A stretch of DNA of 64,000 nt from Arcticibacter tournemirensis (GCF_006716645.1 NZ_VFPL01000001.1:496001-560000); one strand, 5' to 3'; counted from the stretch's first letter, positions 43,445 to 52,963 are shown. The notes: generated by a model not told the origin, from the sequence alone. Translations and numbers: made by a program.

Positions 43445-44488
43445 TCAACTATTTTTATTTATATTTTCCTGAAGTTTCTTTTGTAATTCTTCCAGTTTGC
43501 GTTCTAGTTCGGGAAGCCGGTTAAAGATAACCTGAGCTCGCATTTGGTTACTATATGTAGTTGCAGGAGAACCGGCCCATTTCTTTCCCTCTTCTTCGAT
43601 CGCACGGTTTATACCCGACTGTGCCTGAATTTGTGTGCCGCGTGCAATGCTAACATGTCCAACTATGCCGACCTGTCCACCGATGATGGATTGCTCACCA
43701 ATTTTAGTACTCCCCGAAATTCCGGTCTGCGATGCAATAACTGTATTCTTCCCAATCTCAACATTATGTGCGAGTTGAATAAGATTGTCCAGCTTAACGC
43801 CTTTACGTATGATAGTCGAGCCCATTGTTGCGCGGTCTATCGACGAATTTGAGCCTATTTCAACATCGTCTTCAATAATAACGTTTCCAATCTGGCTGAT
43901 CTTATTATAACTTCCGTCTGCCTGAGGTGCAAATCCAAATCCGTCGCTACCAATAACAGTTCCTGCATGGATCACTACATCTGATCCAATTTTACAGTCA
44001 TAGTATATTTTGACACCAGGGAAAAAGCTGCAGTCGTTTCCAATCTCAACATTATCGCCGATATAAACCTGGGGATAAATTTTGCAGTTATTGCCTATTA
44101 CAACGCCTGCTCCAATATAGGCAAAAGCGCCAACGTAAACATCTTCACCTATTTTTGCTGAAGGGTGAATAAATGACGGCTCTTCAATGCCCGTTTTATT
44201 TAATTTAAGGGTATTGTACTTTTCCAACAGCACTGAAAAGGCACTGTAAGGGTCCTTTACTCTGATCAGGGTAGCAGTTACCGGTGCTGAGGGAATAAAC
44301 TCTTCACTTATTATTACTACTGAAGCTCCCGTCTGATAGAGAAAGGGCTCGTATTTGGGATTGGCCAGAAACGAGAGGGATCCCGCCTGGGCTTCCTCAA
44401 TTTTGGCCAGCTCATTTACTGTAACGTCCGGATTTCCATCCACATTTCCATTCAGTAAAATTCCGATCTGTTGGGCAGTAAATTGCAT
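43445..44488 (-). CDS. lpxD: UDP-3-O-acylglucosamine N-acyltransferase
   Basis: A 347-residue LpxD, third acyl step of lipid A. An N-terminal uridine-binding domain (about 1-100, NELAKIEEAQAGSLSFLANPKYEPFL) precedes the hexapeptide beta-helix (about 105-300: IHPSAKIGEDVYVGAFAYIGAGVVIG, GSDGFGFAPQADGSYNKI with the catalytic His later in LDNLIQLAHNVEIG). A C-terminal helix (LPELERKLEELQKKL) closes the trimer. It is the first gene of the lpxD-lpxC/fabZ-lpxA operon. The promoter ends only 4 bp before the ATG. Confidence 0.96.
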   Translation of the reverse strand: MQFTAQQIGILLNGNVDGNPDVTVNELAKIEEAQAGSLSFLANPKYEPFLYQTGASVVIISEEFIPSAPVTATLIRVKDPYSAFSVLLEKYNTLKLNKTGIEEPSFIHPSAKIGEDVYVGAFAYIGAGVVIGNNCKIYPQVYIGDNVEIGNDCSFFPGVKIYYDCKIGSDVVIHAGTVIGSDGFGFAPQADGSYNKISQIGNVIIEDDVEIGSNSSIDRATMGSTIIRKGVKLDNLIQLAHNVEIGKNTVIASQTGISGSTKIGEQSIIGGQVGIVGHVSIARGTQIQAQSGINRAIEEEGKKWAGSPATTYSNQMRAQVIFNRLPELERKLEELQKKLQENINKNS

Positions 44489-44492
44489 CGGG

Positions 44493-44523
44493 CAAATTTA
44501 TATGTTATTATATTATGAACAAA
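44493..44523 (-). promoter_or_regulatory. lpxD operon promoter, consensus -33/-7
   Basis: On the minus strand TTTG (44520-44523) and TAAATTTG (44493-44500) are separated by 19 bp, an exact match to the Bacteroidota sigma consensus TTTG-N19-TAnnTTTG. The -7 box ends 4 bp before the lpxD ATG, so the expected start site falls at or in the start codon: a leaderless transcript is likely. Confidence 0.65.
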
Positions 44524-44543
44524 TTTGAAAATTATTAGTGCTT

Positions 44544-45797
44544 TTAAAAGATAACTCCTTGTGGCTTATCGGCTTTTAGCTCTTTCATATAACAAAGAAT
44601 ATGTTTTTTTACCGTCTTTGCAAGTGCTTCGAGGGTAGAATTATCTGAAGCAGTTGTAATATCTTTCACTGAGCCGTCTTTGGTTAAAATATTAATATTA
44701 CCGTCATTAATGTTATACGCGGTATTAGCAACTATATCAGTAAATACAAAATACGGAACATCTGTTTTATCAATAGGGTAGAATTTCCCGGCTAAAGAAG
44801 TGATCTCATCAACTCTTTCTTTTTCAACAGGTGCCATTGTTATTTCCGTTTTATAAAGAGTGCGGCTGAGGATACTTTTACAAAGATGTGAAAGAATAAA
44901 GTCCTTTGTTCCTGCCCAAACTTTTATGGACGTATAAATGTCGTAATCATCCAGAGATGAAAAGCATTCCAGGTGAACCGGATCTTCTTCGAAATCCTTT
45001 TTTGTGACAGACTTTACCAGGAAATGCTCAAAATTCGGCGTGGCAAAAAGTTCCTCTCCGCGGGAAGCAAGGTATTTTGCCCTCCTGAGGATATTAACAA
45101 GCATATGCTCTGCCGAGACAGCGGTTTTATGCAGGTAAACCTGCCAGTACATTAACCTTCTCGCTACTAGAAATTTCTCGATAGAATAAACTGCTTTTTC
45201 TTCAATTACCAGTTGTCCGTCGGATACATTGAGCATTTTGATAATACGGTCGAAGCCGATGATGCCTTCAGATACCCCTGTGAAAAAGCTGTCCCGGCTT
45301 AGATAATCCATTCTGTCGCAATCCAGCTGGCTTGAAACCAACTGATGGAGGAAGGGCTTATAATAGCGGTTGTTGAAGATCTGCATCGCCAGTTCAAGCC
45401 TGTTTCCGAACTGCCTGTTCAGATTGTTCATCAGAAGAGATGAAATATGCTCATGAGATATGCCTTCTACAATAGTATGCTCCAATGCATGAGAGAATGG
45501 CCCGTGACCAATATCATGCAGCAGGATAGCTACATTTACAGCCTCTTCTTCTTCCTCAGTAATGATCAAACCTTTTCCTCTGAGGGTTTCTATTGCCATT
45601 CCCATCAGGTGCATTGCTCCGATAGCATGGTGAAACCTTGTATGAATAGCCCCTGGATAAACAAGGTATGCCATCCCCATTTGCTTTATATTTCGAAGCC
45701 GCTGAAAGTAGGGGTGCTCAATTAAGTCGAAAATGAGCCCTGCCGGAATTGTTATAAAACCGTAAACAGGATCGTTGATTATTTTTTTCTTGTTCAA
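44544..45797 (-). CDS. HD-domain phosphohydrolase
   Basis: A 417-residue HD-superfamily hydrolase of the dGTPase-like/SAMHD1-like group. Metal motifs are HTRFHHAIGAMHLM, the HD pair in ILLHDIGHGPFSHALEH, and a distal Asp in QLDCDRMDYLSRDSFFTGV. These enzymes hydrolyse nucleotides; the substrate is open. The frame continues upstream to 45908, into the start of divergent porX, with no coding character. I choose the TTG at 45797 (LNKKKIINDPVYGF), which has GGGAAC upstream and a promoter at 45815-45843. It is upstream of lpxD with 55 bp between. Confidence 0.85.
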   Translation of the reverse strand: MNKKKIINDPVYGFITIPAGLIFDLIEHPYFQRLRNIKQMGMAYLVYPGAIHTRFHHAIGAMHLMGMAIETLRGKGLIITEEEEEAVNVAILLHDIGHGPFSHALEHTIVEGISHEHISSLLMNNLNRQFGNRLELAMQIFNNRYYKPFLHQLVSSQLDCDRMDYLSRDSFFTGVSEGIIGFDRIIKMLNVSDGQLVIEEKAVYSIEKFLVARRLMYWQVYLHKTAVSAEHMLVNILRRAKYLASRGEELFATPNFEHFLVKSVTKKDFEEDPVHLECFSSLDDYDIYTSIKVWAGTKDFILSHLCKSILSRTLYKTEITMAPVEKERVDEITSLAGKFYPIDKTDVPYFVFTDIVANTAYNINDGNINILTKDGSVKDITTASDNSTLEALAKTVKKHILCYMKELKADKPQGVIF

Positions 45798-45814
45798 GAT
45801 AAATGTTCCCGTCG

Positions 45815-45843
45815 CAAAAATTGTTAAATTTCCCGAATACAAA
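45815..45843 (-). promoter_or_regulatory. promoter of the HD hydrolase gene
   Basis: TTTG (minus strand, 45840-45843) and AATTTTTG (45815-45822; one mismatch to TAnnTTTG) are 17 bp apart. The transcript would start just before the TTG at 45797, supporting that start codon. Confidence 0.4.
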
Positions 45844-45902
45844 AAACGCGTTTTTGCGTTATTATAGATTAGCAATATAAAATCATAAAAATACGACAAA
45901 AG

Positions 45903-47456
45903 ATGCAAGGAACCTCAATACTTTGGGCTGACGATGAAATTGATTTCTTAAAACCTCATATCATGTTTCTTACTGAAAAGGGATATGTCGTTAAAACAGT
46001 CACAAACGGGAATGATGCTCTCGATGCTTTCAGGAGCGGATACTTCGATATTGTATTCCTTGATGAGAATATGCCGGGCCTCACGGGACTCGAAACTCTT
46101 GCTGAAATAAAAAATATAAATCCCGATGTTCCGATTGTTCTGATCACTAAGAATGAAGAGGAACACTTGATGGAAGATGCTATCGGGTCGAAAATTGATG
46201 ATTACCTGATAAAGCCGGTTAATCCGAAGCAGATCCAGCTTACCATTAAAAAGCTCACTGAAAATAAAAGACTTGTTAGTGAGAAGACATCCATGGCCTA
46301 CCAGCAGGACTTCAGAAACCTTGGTATGACACTGAACGAGAATCTTAGCTTTGCTGAATGGACGGACGTTTATAAGAAACTGATCTTTTGGGAGCTGTCG
46401 CTTGAAAAACTCGAGGATGCCGGAATGCACGAGATATTAACCATGCAAAAGGCAGAGGCGAATGTACAATTCAGTAAGTTTATTGAAAAAAAATACCTTG
46501 GATGGCTTAAGGATCCTGAATCGGGACCGGTAATGTCGCATCAGGTATTACGGAAAAAGCTTTTTCCTTCTCTCGAAGCTGCTAAACCGACATTCTTTAT
46601 CCTTATTGATAACTTGCGTTATGATCAATGGAAGATTATAAACTCTGTACTTACTGAGAGCTTCAGAGTAGACGAGGAAGATACTTATTACAGCATTTTA
46701 CCCACCGCCACTCAATATGCACGTAACGCTATTTTTTCGGGGTTGCTGCCGATTGATATGGAAAAGCGCTATCCATCCATGTGGCAGAATGATGAAGACG
46801 AAGGTGGTAAAAATCTTTTTGAAGAACAGTTCCTCGCTGATCATATCCAACGTGTTTTGCGACGCGACGTCAAGCACTCGTATAATAAAATACTTACGTT
46901 TGAGCAGGGTAAAGAACTTTCAGAGAATTTCAATAACCTGATGGGCAACGAGCTGAACGTTATTGTCTATAACTTTGTTGATATGCTTTCGCATGCCCGT
47001 ACTGATATGGCAATGATCAGAGAGCTGGCAAATGATGAGGCTGCATATCGTTCACTAACTCTCTCGTGGTTTATACATTCGCCACTTCTTGACCTTTTAA
47101 AGAAACTGTCGCAGAAAAATATAAAACTTGTTATTACCACAGATCATGGTACTATCAGGGTTAAACATCCAAGTAAAGTGATAGGCGACCGGAATACAAA
47201 CACCAATCTGAGATACAAGCAAGGCAAAAACCTTAATTTTTCTGCAAAAGAAGTTTTTCATGTCAAAAATCCGTATGAAGCGTTCTTGCCTAAGCTCCAC
47301 GTTAGCTCAAGTTTCATTTTCGCAAAAGAAGACAGTTATTTTGTGTACCCCAATAACTACAATCATTTCGTGAATTACTATAATGAAACTTTTCAGCACG
47401 GAGGGATCTCACTTGAGGAAATAATTGTTCCGTATGTTTCCTATAGTCCGAGGTAA
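45903..47456 (+). CDS. porX: PorX-type response regulator with PglZ phosphatase domain
   Basis: A 517-residue regulator. The receiver domain (about 4-120) has the acidic pair at 10-11, phospho-acceptor Asp54 (VFLDENMPG) and Lys in LIKPVNPKQ. A helical linker follows, then an alkaline-phosphatase-superfamily PglZ domain (about 210-515) with metal and nucleophile motifs LIDNLRYDQW, TATQYARNAIFSG, YNFVDMLSHARTDM, ITTDHGTIRVKHP and FQHGGISLEEIIVPY. PorX controls type IX secretion in Porphyromonas with PorY and SigP, and relatives act as phosphodiesterases on cyclic oligonucleotides. No porY is adjacent. tsaE and ald follow on the same strand. Confidence 0.93.
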   Translation: MQGTSILWADDEIDFLKPHIMFLTEKGYVVKTVTNGNDALDAFRSGYFDIVFLDENMPGLTGLETLAEIKNINPDVPIVLITKNEEEHLMEDAIGSKIDDYLIKPVNPKQIQLTIKKLTENKRLVSEKTSMAYQQDFRNLGMTLNENLSFAEWTDVYKKLIFWELSLEKLEDAGMHEILTMQKAEANVQFSKFIEKKYLGWLKDPESGPVMSHQVLRKKLFPSLEAAKPTFFILIDNLRYDQWKIINSVLTESFRVDEEDTYYSILPTATQYARNAIFSGLLPIDMEKRYPSMWQNDEDEGGKNLFEEQFLADHIQRVLRRDVKHSYNKILTFEQGKELSENFNNLMGNELNVIVYNFVDMLSHARTDMAMIRELANDEAAYRSLTLSWFIHSPLLDLLKKLSQKNIKLVITTDHGTIRVKHPSKVIGDRNTNTNLRYKQGKNLNFSAKEVFHVKNPYEAFLPKLHVSSSFIFAKEDSYFVYPNNYNHFVNYYNETFQHGGISLEEIIVPYVSYSPR

Positions 47457-47504
47457 AAAAGACGTAGATGTTCAACATCTGAAATCTCTAACTTATCTTC
47501 GTAC

Positions 47505-47921
47505 ATGGAATCAAAAGTTTCAGATATAACAGAGCTGTCACGGGTAGCAGACGAATTGCTGTCATTTGCCGGTAATGAGAAGATCTTTCTCCTTTATGGC
47601 GATATGGGTGCGGGAAAAACAACTTTTATCAAGACCGTTTGTGCGCAACTAGGAGTTCAGGACATGGTCTCAAGCCCTACTTTTTCAATTGTAAATGAAT
47701 ATAAAGCCACCGGGGGGATGGTATTTCACTTTGATTTTTACAGACTAAAAGATGAAACGGAGGCTCTCGATCTAGGGTACGAAGATTATTTTTATTCAGG
47801 AAATTATTGTTTTATTGAATGGCCTGAAAAGATACCTCATCTTATTCCTGAGCATTTTATTAAAGTTAGTATTATTGCTGAAGATGGCGACACCAGACAT
47901 ATTATTGCTTCCAGACAATAG
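47505..47921 (+). CDS. tsaE: tRNA threonylcarbamoyladenosine ATPase TsaE
   Basis: A 138-residue P-loop ATPase that helps TsaB/TsaD make the t6A base of tRNAs. Walker A is GDMGAGKTT (about 32-40). SSPTFSIVNEY, FHFDFYRLKDETEALDLGYEDYF and FIEWPEKIPHLIPE are all diagnostic. Length is normal. A -7-like box TATCTTCG (47494-47501) ends 3 bp before the ATG, so the gene can be transcribed apart from porX, 48 bp upstream. A 15-base palindrome (AGATGTT-C-AACATCT, 47466-47480) lies where the -33 box would be. Confidence 0.95.
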   Translation: MESKVSDITELSRVADELLSFAGNEKIFLLYGDMGAGKTTFIKTVCAQLGVQDMVSSPTFSIVNEYKATGGMVFHFDFYRLKDETEALDLGYEDYFYSGNYCFIEWPEKIPHLIPEHFIKVSIIAEDGDTRHIIASRQ

Positions 47922-47944
47922 ATAAAATTTTTAAAGATATTAAA

Positions 47945-47963
47945 CTGAATTTCGTAAATTCAG
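47945..47963. repeat. inverted repeat upstream of ald
   Basis: CTGAATTT-CGT-AAATTCAG, perfect 8-bp arms with a 3-base centre, 20 bp before the ald ATG. It could be an operator; an internal TAAATTCA resembles a -7 box. Confidence 0.4.
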
Positions 47964-47982
47964 CCCAATTTGACCTGATCTG

Positions 47983-49197
47983 ATGATAAATGAACTATCT
48001 GACATTGCGAGGCAAGCTATGATTCAACCTCAGGAAGCAATGATGGAGACTAAAAGCCGGAAAAACAGTATCTTCATTGGTATTCCCAAAGAGTCCTCCT
48101 TCCAGGAAAACCGTATAGCCTTAACGCCGCTTTCTGTTGCCCTTTTAGTAAACAACGGGCACCAGGTAGTGATCGAGAGCGGCGCCGGTGCTGGTGCTAA
48201 TTTTTCAGATCAGGATTACAGCGAGCAGGGCGGGAGAATTACCTATGACAAGAAAGAAATATTCAAGTCGGATATTATCGTAAAAATCGGTCCGCCCACC
48301 CAGGAGGAAATAGCGATGATGAAACCTTATCAGGTTTTGTTTTCCACTCTTCAGATGGGCTCTCTCAAGGCAGAAAGCCTTGAGGCAATGATGAAGAAAA
48401 AGATCACTGCACTCTCGTACGAGTATTTGAGAGATGAAGGTGGTTCCCTCAGCGTTATTCGCTCTATGAGTGAGATTGTAGGAGCAACGTCAATTCTGAT
48501 CGCTGCTGAATATTTAAGTAATGTTTTTGACGGCAAAGGTTTGATGTTAGGAGGTATCACAGGCGTTCCTCCCACAGAAATCGTTATCCTTGGAGGCGGC
48601 ACGGTAGCTGAATATGCTGCCCGCACAGCAATTTCCCTGGGTGCGGAGGTGAAGGTGTTCGATAGTTCGATATATCGTCTCAGAAGGCTTCAGAACAATA
48701 TCGGGAACCGTGTATTTACATCGGTTATCCAACCAATCGTATTAAATAAAGCGATTACCACCTGCGATGTGGTAATCGGCGCCATCCGCTCGGAACATGG
48801 ACGGAGTCCCTGCATCGTGTCAGAGGAAACCGTAAGCCGGATGAAACCAAATTCCGTGATTATAGACGTAAGCATCGATCAGGGAGGTTGTTTCGAAACT
48901 TCCAGGATAACCAATCATACTCATCCAGTATTCAGAAAATATGACGTTATTCATTATTGCGTACCAAATATCGCCTCACGGGTAGCCCGTACAGCGACTT
49001 ATGCGCTGACGAACATATTCGCACCAATTCTGATGGATATCGGCGAAATGGGAGGTATAATGAATGTCATCTGGGAGAAGCCCGGAGTCAGAAATGCGAC
49101 CTATCTTTATCAGGGACACCTTACTAATAAAGATCTGGCCGAAAGATTTAATATTCCTCCGAAAGATCTTGAGCTGCTTATAATATCACACCGTTAA
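47983..49197 (+). CDS. alanine dehydrogenase / PntA-like NAD(P) dehydrogenase
   Basis: A 404-residue protein of the alanine dehydrogenase / transhydrogenase-alpha superfamily, annotated as alanine dehydrogenase in relatives. Visible parts are IGIPKESSFQENRIALTP with the substrate Arg (about 44), a Lys in VKIGPPT (about 101), the NAD loop VILGGGTVAEYAARTA, and VIDVSIDQGGCFETS with the Asp. At the position of the alanine dehydrogenase catalytic His (usually YLHL) it reads STLQMG, with Gln124. PntA also has Gln there, so true alanine dehydrogenase activity is not certain. A 40-residue N-terminal tip precedes the family start. It is near porX-tsaE with a palindrome in front. Confidence 0.8.
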   Translation: MINELSDIARQAMIQPQEAMMETKSRKNSIFIGIPKESSFQENRIALTPLSVALLVNNGHQVVIESGAGAGANFSDQDYSEQGGRITYDKKEIFKSDIIVKIGPPTQEEIAMMKPYQVLFSTLQMGSLKAESLEAMMKKKITALSYEYLRDEGGSLSVIRSMSEIVGATSILIAAEYLSNVFDGKGLMLGGITGVPPTEIVILGGGTVAEYAARTAISLGAEVKVFDSSIYRLRRLQNNIGNRVFTSVIQPIVLNKAITTCDVVIGAIRSEHGRSPCIVSEETVSRMKPNSVIIDVSIDQGGCFETSRITNHTHPVFRKYDVIHYCVPNIASRVARTATYALTNIFAPILMDIGEMGGIMNVIWEKPGVRNATYLYQGHLTNKDLAERFNIPPKDLELLIISHR

Positions 49198-49213
49198 CAA
49201 CCTTTATTACATA

Positions 49214-52200
49214 ATGAAATCCTTTATTGCGTACCTAAGCCTCTTATTAATCGTAATAACTGGCACCGTAAATGCACAAAATCATCTGGCCGAAGGCTGG
49301 AAGTCCTTCTTAGTGAATGACCGTCAGCTTGCCAAGACAGAGTTTACAGAAGCTCTCAAAAGTTCCGAACAACGGAAAGAGGCTTTGCTTGGTTTAACGC
49401 TGCTCTGTATGAATGATACCTATCTCGGGCAGCCATTTACTTATTTTAAGCAGTTCTGCAGCGAAGAGAAAGAGCCGGCGCCCTATATTCATGCGTTGTG
49501 GTTTTCCGGCATTCTTAATAGCAACGATCCGGCTGTCCAACTGGAAAGTATAAAGTTCGTGCAGGAACTGGCGGGCAGCAATGATGTAACGCTGGGAACA
49601 CTCAGGGCAATGGCTAATTCGAGACTGGGTAAATTTTATACAGATAAAAAGAAGTTTATTGAAGCGGAAAAGGCGTTTGCTAAAATCGGTGCATTAGACG
49701 AATGGGCCATAGCAGGCGAATTCGAGAATATCTCTGCGAGTGGTTTTGATAAGTCGTACGAAACGTTAAAGCTGCCTGCAGCAGATGCTCTTTTTGTGAA
49801 TAAATATGGAGCTAAAGTGAAGTGGTTCACTCCTCCTTTCAAACGGAAAGACAAGTGGTTCGACTTCACCTATTACTTTAATTATGAAAATTCGGTAGTC
49901 TTTGCCCAGTGCTTTGTAAATAGCCCCCGCCGTCAGGAAGTTCAGCTCAGAGCGGGAGTTTCTGGTTCAATGAAAATCTGGCTGAATGATCAGCTTGTTG
50001 TTTCAGAGTCGGAGGAAAGAAATAACGACCTTGACAATTACAATCAGAAAGTAGAGCTAAATGAAGGGTATAACCGGGTATTGGTACAGGTGGGGGAGAG
50101 CTATGCCGGGAGATCTAATTTCCTTATTCGATTTACAGATGATAATGGAAATGCCGTTACCGGGCTGAATTCAGTAGCGTCTGTTCAGGCTTATAAACCA
50201 GCTGCCCCTTACAAGGGAGAAAAGATTGGTGCATGTTACGAAAATTTCTTCGAAGACAAAGTTAAATCTCTTCCTGGCAACGCACTAAATCAGATCCTGC
50301 TTGCAAATATTTATCTTCAAAACGACCGGCTCTTTGAAGCACGGCATGTTATCGATCAGTTAAAGAGCACTTATCCTAAAAGCACATATGTCAATTCATT
50401 ACTGCTCCAATTATTCACCAAAACCAACAACCGGACAGGATTAGAGAGCACGCAGGAAGCTATAAAAATGGATGATCCAGGACATCCCTGGGCGATTAAT
50501 TTCTTCTATAACAGTGCGATTGAAAAAGAGGACATCAAGGGGGCTTCTGAATACGCTGACAAATACGAAGCGCTCTTTGGTAAGGAGGATGAAGAGGTGT
50601 TGTTAAAAAGGATTAATCTGGCCGGGAAGAATAAAAACCAGGTAGAGATGATCAGGCTTGCCGAGCTTGCCTACACTAAACACCCTCAAAACCGTTCGTT
50701 TGTTGAATTTAAATATCTCATTGAAAATAACCTTAGGAAGAACTCCAAAGCAGCAATAGCTGTGTTAAAGGAGTATCTTCAGGATAACGATGATTATGTG
50801 ATGGCTAAAGCCCTTGCGCAGATTTATTTTGACTCTGGAAGTGTAGATGCCGGTATAAAAATATATTTAACGGAAATAGAAAATGATCCGGTAGGTGTTG
50901 GCATATATACCAGCCTCGCAAAAATCTATGGACAGTTACAGAATTACCCAAAAGCAGAGGAGCTTTTGCGAAAGGCGATTTCAATAGCTCCATACCAGGC
51001 ATCTTATCATTCTGACCTTGCGCAGCTGTTAAACAACCAGGGACGAAAAGCAGAGGCTATAGCTGAATATAAGACAACGCTTGAGTTAAATCCGAATAGC
51101 TACATCGCGATAAGAGAGCTAAGAAAGCTGGAAAATAAGAAGGATGTGTTTGATTATTTTGAACCATATGATGTTCAGCAAGCAGTTCGTAATGCTCCTG
51201 CAGCCTCTGCTTATCCGGATGATAACGTGCTGATCCTGAATGAAAGCACACAGGCTGTTATTTATCCGGGTGGTGGTTCGGAAGAGAGGCATTTAATGCT
51301 GGCAAAAATACTAAACACTTCCGGGCTCGAAGGGTGGAAGGAATATGCAGCGAGTGTAAAGAACTGGCAGAACTATATTATTGAAGATGCCGAAGTGATT
51401 AAATCAAATGGGAGTAAGGTGCCCGCGGAGGTGAATGAAACTCAGATTGTATTCACTAATCTGGAAGTTGGGGATTGTGTTTTTGTGAGGTATAAACTAT
51501 ATAATTATTCGCAGGGACAGTTGGCAAACAAATTTTGGGATAGCTTTTACTTCAGCCATGGATATCCCTATATAAAGTCGGAGTATAGTGTTCTGGCTGC
51601 CCGGAACCAGAAATTATACTACAAATTTTCTCAGAAAGATATTGCTCCTGTAAAAACAGAATCAGATGAGTTTCTTTTGTACCATTGGGTTAACCAGAAT
51701 CAACCTTCTCTTCAATATGAAGATAAGATGCCGCCTTTAGATGATGTTGCCAATGTTTTGAATGTGACGACTATTCCCGACTGGTCTTTCATCTCTAACT
51801 GGTATAATGATCTCGCTTCAGCTAAAGCGAAGCCAGCTTACGAAGTGAAAGAGGCGGTAAGTGTGGTTTTAGGAGGTGAAAGAAAACTCACTGACACGGA
51901 AAAAGCAGAAAGGATCTATAACTACATCACCAGCAATATAACCTATAGTTCTGTTCCTTTCAGGCAAAGCGGATTAATTCCGCAGAACCCTTCGGCTGTG
52001 CTAAATACGCGGATAGGTGACTGCAAAGATGTCTCCACGCTGTTTTTGTCAATGGCAAAAGAGGCCGGGATAAATGCGCAGCTCGTTTTGGTCAATACGA
52101 AGAACGCAGGGGTTGAAGCCATGGTGTTACCTTCAATTAACTTCAATCACTGTATCGTCAAAATCAATACCGATGGAAGAGAGAGGTATCTGGAGCTCAC

Positions 52201-52963
52201 TTCTAATTATCTTCCTTTTAGCAGTTTTAGCGAAGGTGAGATTAACTCGGCAATCCTGGACATTGATGGAACAGCAGAGGCAAAATCTATTAAATATCTG
52301 GATCCTAAGACCCGGAAAATAAACTCCATACTTAGAAATACGTCCGTTTCGATAGAACAGGAGAATCTGGTTGTAAATGAAAAAAATGTCCGCGTTGCAG
52401 CTCCTGCAGCATATTTAAGAGAGGCTTACCTGAATTTAAGTGTAAAAGACAGGGAGAAAAAAATGCAGGAAGCACTAGGAAAATCATTCCAATCTGCAGA
52501 ATTGATGAAATTGTCTTTTAGGAATCTTGAGAATGCAGGAAACCGCGACACCCTGTTCACTGATATCGCTTACCGTATAAAAGACGACGTCAAGACTGTA
52601 GGAGGTTTAAATATACTTTCTCTTCCGTGGTCGGATAAAGCAGCTCCGGCGGACTTTTCCTTGTCATTCCCGAGGCATTTTTCTTTAGACATTTCGCAAC
52701 TGTACGACTTTGATTCTGAGAGCGAAACTCTTGTTCTTCAAATACCTGCAGGTAAGAAAATTATTGAAAATATCCCAGCGATAAACCTTTCAAACGAGTA
52801 TATGGATTATAGCTTAACGGTGAAATCAAACGGAAAAAATATTACTTATTCCAGGACCCTGCGCCTTAAGAAGGCAATTGTTCCGGCAGCTCAGGTCGCC
52901 GCTTTTCAGGAGTTCTATAAGAAGATTATCTCCGCAGACAATAAACAGCTTGCTTTTCGGTAG
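49214..52963 (+). CDS. large DUF3857/transglutaminase protein with TPR repeats
   Basis: A 1249-residue exported protein. Signal peptide (about 1-22, ending TVNAQ); TPR-like helices (about 25-170); a beta-sandwich region (about 195-325: VQLRAGVSGSMKIWLNDQLVV, GYNRVLVQVGES) resembling carbohydrate-binding modules; a second TPR block (about 335-640); DUF3857 (about 680-870); and a transglutaminase-like domain with Cys937 in IGDCKDVSTLF and His979 in FNHCIV. The usual third Asp is Glu in YLELTSNYL. The C-terminal about 180 residues are beta-rich. The role is unknown; such proteins are widespread in Bacteroidota. It lies 17 bp after ald. Confidence 0.85.
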   Translation: MKSFIAYLSLLLIVITGTVNAQNHLAEGWKSFLVNDRQLAKTEFTEALKSSEQRKEALLGLTLLCMNDTYLGQPFTYFKQFCSEEKEPAPYIHALWFSGILNSNDPAVQLESIKFVQELAGSNDVTLGTLRAMANSRLGKFYTDKKKFIEAEKAFAKIGALDEWAIAGEFENISASGFDKSYETLKLPAADALFVNKYGAKVKWFTPPFKRKDKWFDFTYYFNYENSVVFAQCFVNSPRRQEVQLRAGVSGSMKIWLNDQLVVSESEERNNDLDNYNQKVELNEGYNRVLVQVGESYAGRSNFLIRFTDDNGNAVTGLNSVASVQAYKPAAPYKGEKIGACYENFFEDKVKSLPGNALNQILLANIYLQNDRLFEARHVIDQLKSTYPKSTYVNSLLLQLFTKTNNRTGLESTQEAIKMDDPGHPWAINFFYNSAIEKEDIKGASEYADKYEALFGKEDEEVLLKRINLAGKNKNQVEMIRLAELAYTKHPQNRSFVEFKYLIENNLRKNSKAAIAVLKEYLQDNDDYVMAKALAQIYFDSGSVDAGIKIYLTEIENDPVGVGIYTSLAKIYGQLQNYPKAEELLRKAISIAPYQASYHSDLAQLLNNQGRKAEAIAEYKTTLELNPNSYIAIRELRKLENKKDVFDYFEPYDVQQAVRNAPAASAYPDDNVLILNESTQAVIYPGGGSEERHLMLAKILNTSGLEGWKEYAASVKNWQNYIIEDAEVIKSNGSKVPAEVNETQIVFTNLEVGDCVFVRYKLYNYSQGQLANKFWDSFYFSHGYPYIKSEYSVLAARNQKLYYKFSQKDIAPVKTESDEFLLYHWVNQNQPSLQYEDKMPPLDDVANVLNVTTIPDWSFISNWYNDLASAKAKPAYEVKEAVSVVLGGERKLTDTEKAERIYNYITSNITYSSVPFRQSGLIPQNPSAVLNTRIGDCKDVSTLFLSMAKEAGINAQLVLVNTKNAGVEAMVLPSINFNHCIVKINTDGRERYLELTSNYLPFSSFSEGEINSAILDIDGTAEAKSIKYLDPKTRKINSILRNTSVSIEQENLVVNEKNVRVAAPAAYLREAYLNLSVKDREKKMQEALGKSFQSAELMKLSFRNLENAGNRDTLFTDIAYRIKDDVKTVGGLNILSLPWSDKAAPADFSLSFPRHFSLDISQLYDFDSESETLVLQIPAGKKIIENIPAINLSNEYMDYSLTVKSNGKNITYSRTLRLKKAIVPAAQVAAFQEFYKKIISADNKQLAFR

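Noticed and set aside
45948-46430. 160-codon leftward frame inside porX
   Set aside because: Antisense shadow of a clearly conserved gene, with no domain features.
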